Of a stretch of DNA of 64,000 nucleotides, positions 47,451-60,000 are shown one piece after another (the stretch's first letter is position 1; each line of letters opens with the position of its first letter). Both the position numbers and the translations under genes were made by a program. The DNA is from Ziziphus jujuba (taxonomy: Eukaryota; Streptophyta; Magnoliopsida; Rosales; Rhamnaceae), in contig NC_083388.1 of the NCBI RefSeq assembly GCF_031755915.1, positions 24,145,501 through 24,209,500 of the forward strand, written 5' to 3'. Under the pieces are notes generated by a model. It was not told where the DNA came from. It worked only from the letters and a program-made list of their open reading frames with translations, and searched no databases.

Positions 47451-49089
47451 GACGGAACAAAGGGAATATTATTATAAATAATGAATAAATTTATCAATAT
47501 ACAAATTAAGTATTACATGTTAATATTTGATTGGTTTATATTTAATATATTTTTCATTTTTGCTCACCCATAGAATTACATTACAATGATAAATCATTAA
47601 ATAATGTGACATAAGGCACTTTTTATGTAACTTGGTAGATTTATTTAGTACTTTAGCATCGCTCATGTGTTATGATATTATTTGCAATTTGTTAATATTA
47701 TTTGGGAAAATATCAAATCATCATTTACCAACTTCCATAAAAAAAAAAAGTTTGGATAATTATCAATTATTGCCCTTGAAATTGATTTTTGAGTTAGTTG
47801 ATATGTAAAAAAATCTAATTTACCTTTCTATATCAAGATAAATATTAAATTATTATTTTCTCATTTACTCTACAATGATATGTATATTAAAAATATTGAA
47901 ACTTAATTCAATACTAACCTAACTCATTATAGAAATAAAGAAAGAAAGAACAAAATTTTTTACCAGATTTGGTCTAGAAATAACCTACATCCTCAATGAA
48001 CTCCTTCCAAGAAGTTTTTGCACTATGAACAAATGTCAATACACCATTGTAGCAACTTCTCTTGTTTATATAGAATCTCTATACCCAAAACACCCTTTTA
48101 TAATCTCTCTCTTTCTCACAAATCAATCACCTAGAATGATCCTAATCAATATCAAAAGAAAGAGAAAAGCAATGAGCAAAAGGTTACAAAAAGAAAGAGA
48201 AGAACAATGGCCTTTGATTGAAAACTGATAGCTTATGTTACTGCTCCTCTGTTTCTGCAATCATGCCTCTTTTATAAATTTCCACAAAACAAAACTAATT
48301 CTTGCTGAGTCATCCAACCCTTTAGTATAACGACATTGTTTAATGGCTAAGGCTTATATATAATAGCTGATGACTTTGACTTTAGCCTCTCAATTGAATC
48401 ACAGCCTTAGCAAAGAGAATATTATATATTCGAGATTACATACATACATATATATATAGTGACTAGCAAAATTAATAAAAAGACAAATATATTATATTTG
48501 TTTAACATATATGATTAAATAAAACAATGATGTCATAAAAGTATTGGTGTTTATTCTAAAATAGAAGGGTAAATAGATTTTTCATCAAAACATCTCACAA
48601 GGTAGACGAAATTTTCCCTTTTCTTTTTTACTTTTTTAAAGGAAAAAGATGGTTTGTGATGACTGTACGGCTTTATGGTATGATGGTTACAAATTAGAAT
48701 CATCATGACAAATACTGTTTCTTTAAAGTTGATATATATACATGCATCATTTTCTTTTTTCCTTTCTCATATGGAAGTGGAGATCGAGATTCCAATTTAA
48801 GATCATTATTGGAGAAAATAATGATTTAATTGATTGATTGTCTATTCATATGGAGCCATACGAGGTTTTTATATAAGTGAGAAAAATACGGGGTCTATGT
48901 TTTTTATTAACTAGTGTACAAGCATGTAAATATAGTATATATGGAAAGACAGCAGCCCAACAAACGTAAATACAATAGAGAAAATGAAGAACATATTTTC
49001 CTTACGGCACTAGATGGAGCTGACTGGCCTAAACACCTGAAACCTTATTGTTATTTGTCCATCGAACATCATCACTCATGGGGACACAA

Positions 49090-49422
49090 TCAGTGTCGCG
49101 GTGCAGACGCTTGAGCGGGTGATGGAGGAGTTTGTGGAGGTGGAGGTGGAGGTGGGTGTAGCCGCGTGGGCCGATCAAGAGGAGTGCCCAACATTCGATG
49201 GGGTGGAGGAATATGGATCCCAGGAGTACTACGTAATGATCGAGATGTGATTACACCGCTATCCGGTACAATATCCAATCAAGAGGACAAAACATAGAAC
49301 AATGGAGTTGAATCTGAGGAAGAGGATGAAGAACCTCCGTGAGTACCAGAACATGGAACAAATATCAATAAAAGCGTATGGATGACAACTAGTAAAGTGA
49401 ATGTTGGAGCCACATGAACCAT
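49090..49422 (-). pseudogene. Proline-rich secreted peptide gene, type I, with one in-frame stop
   Basis: From the ATG at 49422 the frame gives MVHVAPTFTLLVVIHTLLLI, a signal peptide like that of the intact relative at 60307-60642. A Ser-rich stretch and FYVLSS follow, then TGA at 49279-49281. Reading on in the same frame is open for 61 more residues to TGA at 49090. This part carries the family unit HRMLGTPLDRPTRLHPPPPP, then PPQTPPSPAQASAPRH. Only that single codon separates it from an intact gene, so it is a recent nonsense allele, a read-through gene or a sequencing error. An upstream in-frame ATG at 49482 is less likely because the relatives start at 49422-equivalent positions. Confidence 0.7.
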
Positions 49423-49499
49423 TTGCTTGGTGCTACTACTGCTTACTAAGCTCCGTTTCTTATAACTCAGATATTGGAGCAACCTTTATATCTGTTCTA

Positions 49500-50610
49500 T
49501 ACATATTTATATGTAGAAGCGAGATACATATGTGGCTATTTAGGTAATCAAAACCATTAACCAATTTAAGTACTTGTCAAACTAATTAACGAGTGAAAGA
49601 GAAGGGCTCAGTGTCACCGCATATACATATATATAGCAATAGCACAACGATTAAACAAATAAATTAAACTCTCTTAATTGATTGATTAGTTAATGTGATC
49701 AGTCTTCAAATTACTATAGACAAATAAGCTTGATATATATTACTGGGCCTACTTGCTAGCTACTAAAGGATGATTTAATATGATATTCCCACGTTGTTTG
49801 TAGTAAGGTGCGAGAAGTCAAGTCAGCCAAAGCAAGTACGAGCTGGTGCTGTTGATGAAGAATGTGGCCAATGTCTTTGAACCGGACTGAATGCTTTGGC
49901 CTCTTGGTCAGAATGACCCTTTGGTTGACCAATGAACTAATGAAAAGTCTCTCCCTTGGTACTGAAATTCCCTAGGGTAGCCTAGTGTGTAAGCACAGCA
50001 ATGAACCGTGGCGAACCCTCAGACGATCTATCTAAGATTAGGGGGGAGATCCTCAGTAGTGGTGACCCTTCCACTCTTCCACGGCCTGATACATGTACCG
50101 AATGCTCATACGGGAAAGTTAGACTCCGATTTTAATGACAGTTTTTCAATGCACAATGTGTAGACAAAATAGCATCTTAGCTACATGTAACACATATCAG
50201 TGTGCAGACAAAATAGCATCTTATCTACAGCCTACATGTAACACATATCAGTGTGAAAAGTAGAGCTTCCGGGGGCATGCAGGGGAGAAGATTTCATGAC
50301 AGTCAATTTCTAAATAAAGGCTGGTTAACAAAAATAAAACCATTGTCTTTTTTTCTTTTTTGGTAATAAAAAATAGAAAAAAACAGTGCCTTCAACTTGA
50401 AATTTCCTTCCTAATTAATAATCCGAAAATTTTTTTCAATGCACGTTGATTAGACATTTTGGACCTTAGCTACTTGTAAAGACATCCAATTCAGTAATGA
50501 CAAGTGTACCACTACGACTGACACCACGTCTTATTAAAAGGTCAAACAGAGCCCAACCCTGTTTCCTACCATCCATTTTTCTAAACCAATCTTTCTTCGC
50601 CTCTCCATCA
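49500..50610. repeat. Segmental duplication blocks, unit 1
   Basis: Blocks in order: AGATACATATGTGGCTATTTAG (49527), GTAGTAAGGTGCGAGAAGTCA (49799), GCATGCAGGGGAGAAGATTT (50276), GACAAGTGTACCACT to CTAAACCAATCTTTCTTC (50498-50600). The same order recurs at 55.3-56.1, 58.7-59.1 and 60.7-61.7 kb. Within this unit 50140-50260 is itself a short tandem duplication (ACAAAATAGCATCTTA, ACATGTAACACATATCAGTG). Confidence 0.8.
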
Positions 50611-51964
50611 GCATCAAAATCTCAACCACAGCTTACAACCCATTCTGTAAATTATTTCTGGCTTAGGGAAATTGAGGCCATACATGACTTTAAATATCAT
50701 CTTTCAGGTGTAATGGTAATGCTATATATATATATATATATGTTAAAATATTAATAAATTTATTTGTTAAATGATATATTGTAAAATATTATGATTGATA
50801 TATTTATATAATTTAAATATAAAAAATAAAATTTTAAATGGATAAATAAATTAAAAAATAAATTAATTAAATATTATCATATCATTTATAATATAATTTT
50901 GTAAATAAATTTGATGATCATTTTAATAGCTCTAGTATTATTATAAAAGAGCTTACACTCTTTGGTTGGATAAATGAATTTTTTTTCACTCTCTCATTAT
51001 TCGAAATGGAAGGCACAAGAGACATTAATTATTTTAATTAATTAAAATTTAGCCTTTTTTTAATAATGTCTTGAATATTTTATAATTTGTATTAATTAAT
51101 AAGGCTAATAGAGAGATCAGTTTATTTATGGCTGTACTATTTCAAATTATTTCAAGTTTAAGCTGTTTTTATAGCTAGTCATTGATGGTTTGTGAGGCTA
51201 TAAAGTTCTATGTTCAAGGAAGAGAACAAATTAAAAAAAAAAAAACAAAAAAACAAAAAAACAAAACAAGAAATCCAACTTGGAATAATAAATTAGAGTA
51301 CATAGCAAATTTTAAGAATATCCAACTAATAGTGTAATAGCCTCCGCTAGGCGTCATACATAAAATCCAAGAAAAGAAATTTTAAGGGATCATCACTCAC
51401 TCACTAGGGGCAGGAGACTTTGACGAAATTAAATCTTTTGGAGATATAAAATAAGAACTCTGGTTAGATATCCTTTGCAATTTGTTATTATTATTATTAT
51501 GATTGTTGTTTCAAAATAGAAGGATTTTAATAAATACACTACTTTATAGTATAATGGTTACAACTTAACACACATCATCATGTCAACCATATATATTATA
51601 CATATACATTTTTTAATATTGGTAATGTGGATTTGAATTTGAGATTATTGTATTATAAAACGGTGTTGTGCCAATTCATGTCCCTGCAGATACGAAATAT
51701 GAGGTATTTAGAAGGAGAGTTTTTTTTTTTTTTTTTTCCCCTTTTATTTATTTTTTTTGTTAATTAGCTTATAAAATGACAGTAATCATGTAATGATACA
51801 CAAACAAGCAGACGTAACATGCAAAAAGGAAGCAGAACATCCGTGCTGTACTAAATGGAGTTGACTGGCCCAAACAGTCATGGAAAACACTTCTAAATCT
51901 AAACCTTATTGATATTTGTCAACATAAGGCATCTGTATACTAATAGCCGATGGGGACACAATGA

Positions 51965-52279
51965 TCAGTGTGTCACGGTGGAGATGATAGTAGTTACGTT
52001 CGGGCTTCAGGCGATGGAGGTGGCCATCGGTGTTAGGGAGGAGAGCGCTTGAAATGCGGTGTAGGATTGCGAAGAGAACCAGGTAATGGATATGTGGTTC
52101 CACCAACATCCCTATTGGGTGCTACTTTCATTTTAGAAACATGGAAGTGCAATTGAATCTGAGGAAGACCAAGAAGAAGAACCTCCATGAGTAGCACATG
52201 GAAATGGAACAAGTAAAAGCGTATGCATAACAACTAGTAAAGTAGCTACACAACTATATATTGGAGCAACATGATCCAT
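51965..52279 (-). pseudogene. Type I secreted peptide gene, frameshifted
   Basis: The ATG at 52279 starts MDHVAPIYSCVATLLVVMHT, LLLVPFPCATHGGSSSWSSS, DSIALPCF and then a stop at 52133-52135 (48 residues). The start and Ser-rich part align with the relatives at 49422 and 60642. After the stop, similarity to the later part of the family continues in another frame (PLPGSLRNPTPHFKRSPP). The proline-rich unit itself is mostly lost. The 3' flank with GGGGACACAATGATCAGTGTG is shared with the other type I copies. A signal-peptide-only product could still be made, but no function is implied. Confidence 0.65.
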
Positions 52280-53224
52280 ATTTTTCTTGGTGCTACTACT
52301 ATTACTTATTAATTACCATTGTTATATAATTCAGAATGAGCTACCTTTATATATGTATGTATAGAATAAAAACTACGACTTTTTGGCTTCGTAATTGGAA
52401 AAATAGACCACCGCAAAATACGACCTTTTGGTTTGGGATGGAAAAATAGATACCTAGCCTTGTGGCTTACGGCATCCTGGTTGACTTTCAGTGACAACTG
52501 ATAAACCTCTTTTAATTATCTCAGATCGATAGATTAATTAAAATTTTGCCTATAGTTACTTCAAAATGAAAAAAAAAAAAAAAAAAATGGCAATAGTACT
52601 TCCCCAGCCTAGCCTGGATGTGGTTTCCTTCACTCTTAGCTTCAATTGACTGTAGTCTGGACTTATAGTTCCAAAACTTCGGGTTTCATTTTAAAGTTTT
52701 CAGAAACTAGTATTGAGAATATAAAGGTGTTTTATTTGAATATGAGACCACATGTCTCCTATCTTTTCAGTTGGAATGTGAGTCAGTACTCCTTTCATTC
52801 ATTGCATGAGGAATTTTATTCACTTTTTTACTCCAGCGGAGGACAGAAACAATTATTTATTTAAATAAAATTTTCTCTTTGTTTCTTTAATAAGATTACA
52901 CTATATATACCTATATTTGATATTTTGTGTTATTGAATAATTTCTTGAAGATTTTATAATTTCTATTAATTATTAAGACAAATAGTGATCAGCTTATTTA
53001 TGGCAGTAGCTAGGTACTAATTCAAATTAGATACAAGAAAAACAGAGTTAGATTAAAAAACAAAAAAAAAAAAAACAAAAAAACAGAGTACAATAAAAAA
53101 GAACAGAGTCCAGAGTTAAAGTGAATGAAATTACTTTTTTTGATTTTTTGGTGAATAACTTGAATGAAACTACATGAACTATACAAAAGGAGACGAACAA
53201 AATAAGGCTATTAAAGTTGAGCCA

Positions 53225-53320
53225 AAACGAAAAAGGATTGATTAAAATTGTGAAAGTTCCAGTGAAGTTCCAGTTCTCCTGCCAAGCTGCACCTTCAGTT
53301 GTATCCATATATCATCATTA
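53225..53320 (-). pseudogene. Type III peptide gene, short fragment
   Basis: ATATGGATACAACTGAAGGT followed by GCAGCTTGGCAGGAGAACTGG on the minus strand matches two separated pieces of the genes at 56.7 and 63.6 kb (ATATGGATACAATTGAAG; CAGCTTGGCAGG), with the piece between them deleted. The preceding block (52970-53040) and following block (53450-53560) are the same duplicated flanks as at 56583 and 57290. Confidence 0.6.
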
Positions 53321-53956
53321 AACTAGTGGGTTTCATTTGTGTTGAAATTCTAATTCCGGTACATAGTTACTTCAAGTTTATTAGACATGTCGTAAACTGA
53401 CACCATCTTTTCTAATTGAAATTTTCAGGCCTACTAAAACATTGTCTATAAATGTTATTGTCAAAGTCAATTGCATTCATAGACTTTTGAGTCAGCTACC
53501 TACTAAAGTCAAAGGGAGACAGAGCAGGAAGGTGCATTGATACAACACTAGAGAATCTTTTTTCAGACATTTACATTTATATATACACCGACCGAGCTAT
53601 TATGGCATTTTGATAAAGGGAGTCGTAATGTTATCAGAAACAGATGCGGAGTGTGTACATATATATAATAATGTACTGATGTCAGTGAAATATTGTATTT
53701 CTCATGGATTGGCTAGTTTAGATTTCTATATTACAGTGACAACAGGAATTTAATAGATTATAAAATATACAATAATATTTGTGCTGAAATAATTAATTAA
53801 AGATATATTATATATTGGCTAAGATCAGAAAAGAAATAGACACGAACGTGTAACTTGTAACTAGCAAGGTTTCTATTTAATAGATAGCTGAATGAGTTTG
53901 ATGGTGGGAAACAAACAACAAAACGTGGAAATTAAAAGTACTTATTCCTTGTCACA

Positions 53957-54031
53957 AACATGGGATATATATGCTATGATTATAAAAGAGATGATCATGG
54001 GATATATATGCTATGATTATAAAAGAGATGA
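53957..54031. repeat. 38-bp perfect tandem duplication
   Basis: CATGGGATATATATGCTATG plus ATTATAAAAGAGATGA is present twice, just past the stop of the peptide gene at 54048. Confidence 0.9.
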
Positions 54032-54047
54032 CGCTAGCAGCATTTAC

Positions 54048-54335
54048 TCAAGGTGACATCGGTGATGACAGCTTTGAGGGCGGTGGAGGCGATCGAAAAA
54101 TCGGGAAATAACCCATTGGAACCCCTAGTTTTGGAGGTGGCGGTGGAGATGGAGTCCTCCTGCGGGCGTAATAATGGCGTACTACTTTCAGTTGAGTAGT
54201 AGTAGCACCAAAGCTAAGGGATGATGATGGAATCATTGTATGCTTTGTAGACGTAGAAGCAGATGCTGCTGTAGAGCTACAACTTGAAAGCAGAAGTCCA
54301 TGGATCAATACCAAAGTTAAGAGTTTTTGAACCAT
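54048..54335 (-). CDS. Secreted proline-rich peptide precursor with a two-copy 12-residue repeat
   Basis: Single exon, 95 residues, intact. Signal peptide at 1 to about 20 (MVQKLLTLVLIHGLLLSSCS), then a Ser/Thr/Ala-rich pro-region, then basic ARRR (57-60). The C-terminal third holds two aligned copies of a 12-residue motif without gaps: SPPPPPKLGVPM (63-74) and SPPPPSKLSSPM (82-93), each preceded closely by Arg. Contiguous prolines after Ser are extensin-type targets for proline hydroxylation and arabinosylation in the secretory pathway. The layout fits a precursor releasing two related peptides to the apoplast, but it could also be a small cell-wall glycoprotein. TATA box TATAAATA at 54377-54370. 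The family is not recognised. Confidence 0.7.
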   Translation of the reverse strand: MVQKLLTLVLIHGLLLSSCSSTAASASTSTKHTMIPSSSLSFGATTTQLKVVRHYYARRRTPSPPPPPKLGVPMGYFPIFRSPPPPSKLSSPMSP

Positions 54336-56696
54336 TTCTTAGATCTTATTTATGTTTAATTCCTTTGCATATTTATAGATAAGTTAGAGCATTTGCAGGG
54401 ATTAAATTCCTTGACTTCATTTATTTGGCACCATTTTTTGGTTTTAAAGGTTAAAAAAGTAATTGTATAATGACATAAACAGTATATAATATATACATAT
54501 ATATTTTTTTTTGAAAAAACACATAAACAGTATATGAATCACATTGTGCTTTCCACCAACCAGCTATGGCAAGACACAGATCAAAGACACGCACCCATAG
54601 ACAGCATCTTCTCGACCTCAATAAATTATTTCAAGATTCAACTATATATGTTTGTGCAAATTACGCTAACATACAACTAACATCAATTATATATTCTAAC
54701 CCTTGTGATAATTAATTTTCCCATGTTTCTTGGTAAATATTTTACGTGGACTAATTATAATCATTTGACTCAGTTATTAGCGGGTTTATTTGTATCAATT
54801 GAGACTGTTAAGGATTTATAGGAATAATGCGTAAGATAAAGAAAAAGCAAACATGAAAACCCTCGGCAGAGATGGCTCTGAGGATGTGTAAAATGTGCGA
54901 CTACAAATGGGCTTAGAATAATGGGGGCATCCGAGCCATATGTATATAATGAGTTATATATAAATATATTTTTTAATTTAAAAATGTTTCTTTAAAAAAT
55001 TATTTTTGTCAAAATTAATAGGTCCAAAATTTGGTGATAAAAGGATTAAAAAATATATAAAAATATTAGATGAATAAATATTTTTTTTCCAAGAAAATAT
55101 TGCATATTAAGTAACGATTTTTATTTTTATTTTTTTATTCTTGAAATCCATATCATAATTAAATACAATTGAATATGATTAAAACAACTTATATAATAAT
55201 GCATTATAAATATTTCCATATGCAAAATTAATTAATAAATATATATTTATTTTTTATTTATAGAAAGTAGCAAAATAGATATTTTATTTAGATTTAACGG
55301 GCCTAGGACTATACATGTTTGTAAATAGAAGCGAGATACATATATGGCTATTTAGGTAATCAACACCATTAACCAATTTAAGTTACTTGTCAAACTAATT
55401 AAGCTCAGTGTCACAGCATATACACATATATAGCTATAGCACCTTGATTAACACAAACAAAACTGTCTCAATTGATTAACTAATGTGATCATGCCCTCAA
55501 ATTTTCAACTATTGAAAAATAAACTTGATGATTTTATATGGTATTCCCACATTGCTTGTAATAAGGTGCAAGAAGTCTTAACCGTGTGAAAAATAGAGCT
55601 TCCAGAGGCATGCGCCGGATAAGATTTTCATGACAGTTTTTCAGTGCAAAACTTGTAGAAAAAAATAGCATCTTAGCTACATTTAACACATATCCAGTGT
55701 GAAAAGTAGAGCTTCCAGGGGAGAAGATTTCATGACAGTCAATTTCTGAGGAGACAATACATAAAGACTTAATGAAATTAGTAAAAATAAAACCAGTGTC
55801 TTTCTTTTTTGGTTCAAAAAAATAAAAAAAATAAAAAAAAAGAAAAAGAAAAAACAGTGTCTTCGACTTGAAATTTCCATCCTAATTAATAATCGGAAAA
55901 AAATTTTCTATGCACGTTGTGTAGACAATTTACATCTTAGCTACTTGTAAAACATATCCAATTAAGTAATGACAAGTGTACCACTATCTACTGACACTGA
56001 CACCACCTCCTATTAAAAAGTCAAAGAGAGCTCGACCCTGTTTCCTACCATCCATTTTTCTAAACCAATCTTTCTTCTCCAAATCTCAATCACAGCTTAC
56101 AACCCATGATGTATATTATTTCTGGCTTAGGGAAAATGAGGCCATACATGAACCTATTGTATAAATGCTCTTTTCAGTTGTAATAGTAATCCTATATGTA
56201 TTAAAATAGTAATGCTTTGTATATTAAATGTAAATAAATTTATTTACCAAATGATATATATATTTAAATGTTGGATATATTCTTAAATCTTAAATATAAA
56301 AAAATAAATTTTTAAATAAATTAATAAATTATAAAAATAAATCAATTAAGTATTGTTACATTATTTATAATATAATTCAGTAAATAAATTTAGTAACCAT
56401 TTTAACAGCTCAGTATTATTGCAAGAGCCGGCACCCCTTGGTTGGGTACAAGAATTTTTTTGCTCTCTTTATTGGAAATGGAAGGTGCAAGAGACATTAA
56501 ATTATTTGAATTAATTAAAATTTAGCCATTCTTTTTTTTTTCTTTTATAATGTCTGGAATATTTTATAATTTGCATTAATTAATAAGGCTAATACAGGGA
56601 TCAATTTATTTATGGCTGTACTATTTCAAATTAGATACAACGTAAACGGAGTCATAATTTCAAGAATTTTTTGGCAGGAATATAAAAATTGAGACA
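54336..56696. other. Spacer with segmental duplication blocks, unit 2
   Basis: No gene. 55320-55385, 55546-55570, 55600-55750 and 55972-56075 repeat the ordered blocks of unit 1, and 56583-56645 repeats the GATCA(A/G)TTTATTTATGGC block that precedes each type III copy. A purine/pyrimidine-rich run at 55815-55855 gives a spurious frame. Confidence 0.7.
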
Positions 56697-56700
56697 AAAA

Positions 56701-57068
56701 TCATGGTAGGGAAGACGGTATAGGAGGCGGTGGCGATGGTGGTCGAAGCAAAACGCGAGGAATATTAGGCATGGGATTAATCATATGAACAGCTTTGTTG
56801 GGGATTGGAGAAGAAGGCATTGTGGGAATCCCACTTCACCTGCCAAGCTGAACCTTCACTTCATTAGCAGACAAATCATGATCATGATCACCATGTTTAT
56901 CAATTCCATCTACTTCAATTGTATCCATATGATCACGAACATCATGATTAATATATTATCAAAACTAAACTGTGCCACTGCGGCATAACATTTCGAAAGT
57001 GAAGCCAAACCAGCTGAAATTACCGTCACGACTATCAAAATCAAACAAGCTGATACTGGAACATCCAT
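56701..57068 (-). pseudogene. Type III secreted peptide gene, frameshift plus stop
   Basis: The ATG at 57068 opens a signal peptide (MDVPVSACLILIVVTVISAG). About 40 codons on, the frame is lost near 56950. In the next frame an acidic His/Asp-rich stretch follows (DKHGDHDHDLSANE), then VQLGR, a TGA at 56836-56838 where the sister at 63.6 kb has GGA, then SGIPTMPSSPIPNKAVHMIN and LLRPPSPPPPIPSSLP to a stop at 56701. So the ancestral product was a secreted protein with a C-terminal proline-rich end, now dead through at least two lesions. Confidence 0.7.
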
Positions 57069-60000
57069 TAATTTTACACTTCTCCACTCGATTTATTCTC
57101 TATTTTAGTTTTTGTGTATGTATATAAATAGGACATAGAGGTCCCAGTTAGAGTAATTACCAATTAAGCTAAAGGTTTAATTATTATATATTCTTCGTAG
57201 TAAGGTTCATTAGGTCAAATTTTTTAGCTGTTGTCAACTGAAAATATATTTTCTAAATTGAAATTACAGGCCTACTAACATATTGGTTCTGTATCTTATT
57301 GTCAAAGTCAACTAAATTCATAGACATTTGAGAGTCAGCTGCCTACTAAAGTGAAAGATGCTATTACGGGAAGGTGTATTGTAAAACATGTAGAGAATCT
57401 TTTTGCAGGGATTTTTAGAATTCATTTTAATTAAATATTAAATTTATTCCATATACTGACTGAGCTAGTATGGATATTTGGGCAAAGGGAGTCACATTAA
57501 GAGAAAAATAAACAACATTTATTTTCCAAACTTCCTCTTATTGGCTTTTCAATTGAGTAGGATATAACATTTTGTAGGAGGGAAAGATTCAGAGGCAGGG
57601 GACAGAATACTTTACCAGAGTCAGTATTTAGGCATACAACGATTAAAAAGAACTTAAAAGAATAAACGAAAAAAAAAAAAAATTAACAACTTCCCCAAAA
57701 TTAGGACGCTTTTAGAATGAGAATTAATAACAGCGGAGTGTTGATATATAGTAAATGTCGGTGAAATTATGTTATCTCCTGAGATTGGTTAGTTTATATT
57801 CTAGTCACAACAGAAAATTAAATTACTAGAAACATACAATATACAAGCAACTTTGCTGGAAAATTAATTAAGGATACAGTATATATTGGCTTAAAAGTTA
57901 ACGAATATAATAAATCATGATTAAGTTGAAATATAACATAAAAGAAAAGAGAGAGAGACTAACAACAAAATATATGCTTGTCTTTGAAAAATTCCTAGAT
58001 ACAATTAAGTTGGTTCTTTCTCATTAATTGAGTTATATAATTACTTTCAAGTTGGGATAGTATACATTCCATTACAAAGATTGAATTCTTGACTTAAAAT
58101 TTTGGTTTTAAAGTAGTGTGCTTTTTGAACATATGTCTTAGATATTTGTGTACAGTCCATTATAATAAGTACGTAATTGAATAACATTGTATGACAAGAC
58201 AAAGACAGTAACTTACACGCACCTGTACACAATTTATTCTATTAAATTTAAATTTATCTTTGATATTATTGAATTTTATCAATAGTTCGTATCGTATTAT
58301 AATTTGATTAGTGATTAATATGATGAAACCCAAATTTATAAAAAAAAAGAAAAAAAACAGAAGGTTGTTCTTTTGATCTCTCCTAGCCCAAATGAAGATG
58401 GTTATAAGTTTTATTTATTTTGTTCTAACATTCGAAAAGATCAAGATCTCAATAACAGTTACAAATACAATACATGATTTTTAAAAGAATGTACAACATA
58501 TATATATATATGTGAATTGTTAATTTGTTCTTCATCAATTGCTAATTTTGAAAAATGTAATACATATTGGCATAAATGTTTAATTAAACAAAATGGGAAT
58601 CCGATTTATGACAGTATAATAATTATTTTAAAAAAAAATTAAGTTTATATGTGCGTGGTCTATACTCCGACATTGCTTGTAATAAGGTGCGAGAAGTCAA
58701 GTCAACCGCGCGAAGAGTAGACCAGAGTGCAATGGAGTTATAAGGCACATCCCTAATATATATATATATATATATATTTATTATTTATATACAAAGAGAA
58801 GCAGCAAATTTTGGTATAATATTAAGGGAAAGCTTCAAGTGGCATGCAGGGAGAAGAATTTCATGCCAGTCAATTTCTGAAAAGACTATAAATAAAAATT
58901 GAATAAATTGATAAAATAAAACCAGTTTCTTTGACCAACATATGTCCAATTATGTAATGACATATGTACCACTATTTACTGACACAACCTCGTATTAGAA
59001 AGTCAAGGAGGGCCCAACCCTGATTCAAACCATCCATTTTTTCCAATTCCAAACCCATCTTTCTTCTCCTCTCCAGCAAGCCCTCTTATCTCAATCACAG
59101 CTTACCATTACATGGATGTTATTATTTCTATTTGTATCCGATCGATAATTCATATAAGAAATAGCAGGACTCATGTAGTATTATGCAAAGGGCAACATAG
59201 ACTAATTAGTAACTAACAATTAGGACACACGAAATTAAGAAGAGAATCTTCACATTGTGCATGTATAGCCGGTCAAATAAGATGCACTTTGAAACTAATT
59301 CTTCATCATTATTATATATATATATATATATATATAAAGTTTTTCTACAGGATTATCCGGATAAGATTGCGTGCAGACCAGAATAAAACCGATACTGTAC
59401 AAAAAAAAAAAATATTGACTTTTTTTCTCAGAGGAAAGTAGACGCTAGACAAAAAATTGCATCGGCTTTTCTAAAAAATATCAATTTTGCATTGGCTTTG
59501 CATCAACTTTATTTCTAGTCCGCACGCAAATACATCCGATCGATCTTGACCCATAAAATCCTCCTATATATATATATATATATATATCATATATATATGT
59601 AAATCTGGACAAAAATTTGTCTATGATTTCATCCTATTACGGATAATATGATGCCTTTTCCTGCCTAATTATTGATAATAAAAAGAATTTTGATCAAATT
59701 TTTGTTCACTCTGTTTATAGAAACATTAATTATTCAACTAATTAGAATTTAGATATTCTTGTTTTTTGAATAATGACTTGATCATTTTATACTTTGAATA
59801 AATTAATTAATAAGGCAAATAGAGTTTTATTTTATTTACGGCTGTAGTATTTCAGAATATATAGATACAAGAAAAACAGAGTCCATCAGGGAAAAAAAAA
59901 AAAAAAAAAAAAAAACAGAGTCCCAAAACTGAGGTAGATGGTGGTAAGCAACCGTGGGATACTACCATGGAAAAAAGAGAGTTCATTAGTTCAGCAGTAT

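Larger units (their letters stand above)
44443..49089. other. Spacer inside the peptide array
   Basis: No convincing gene. It contains a 62-bp tandem repeat (44935-45090), a GA microsatellite (45949-45968), a LINE-like remnant (46250-46480) and a tRNA-like segment (47372-47450). 47230-47480 is related to 51160-51450 (TAGCTAGTC(G/A)TTGATGGTTT). 48925-49089 is the conserved 3' flank of the peptide gene at 49090. Frames at 45453-45692, 46849-47100 and 48025-48228 have no supporting features. Confidence 0.5.
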
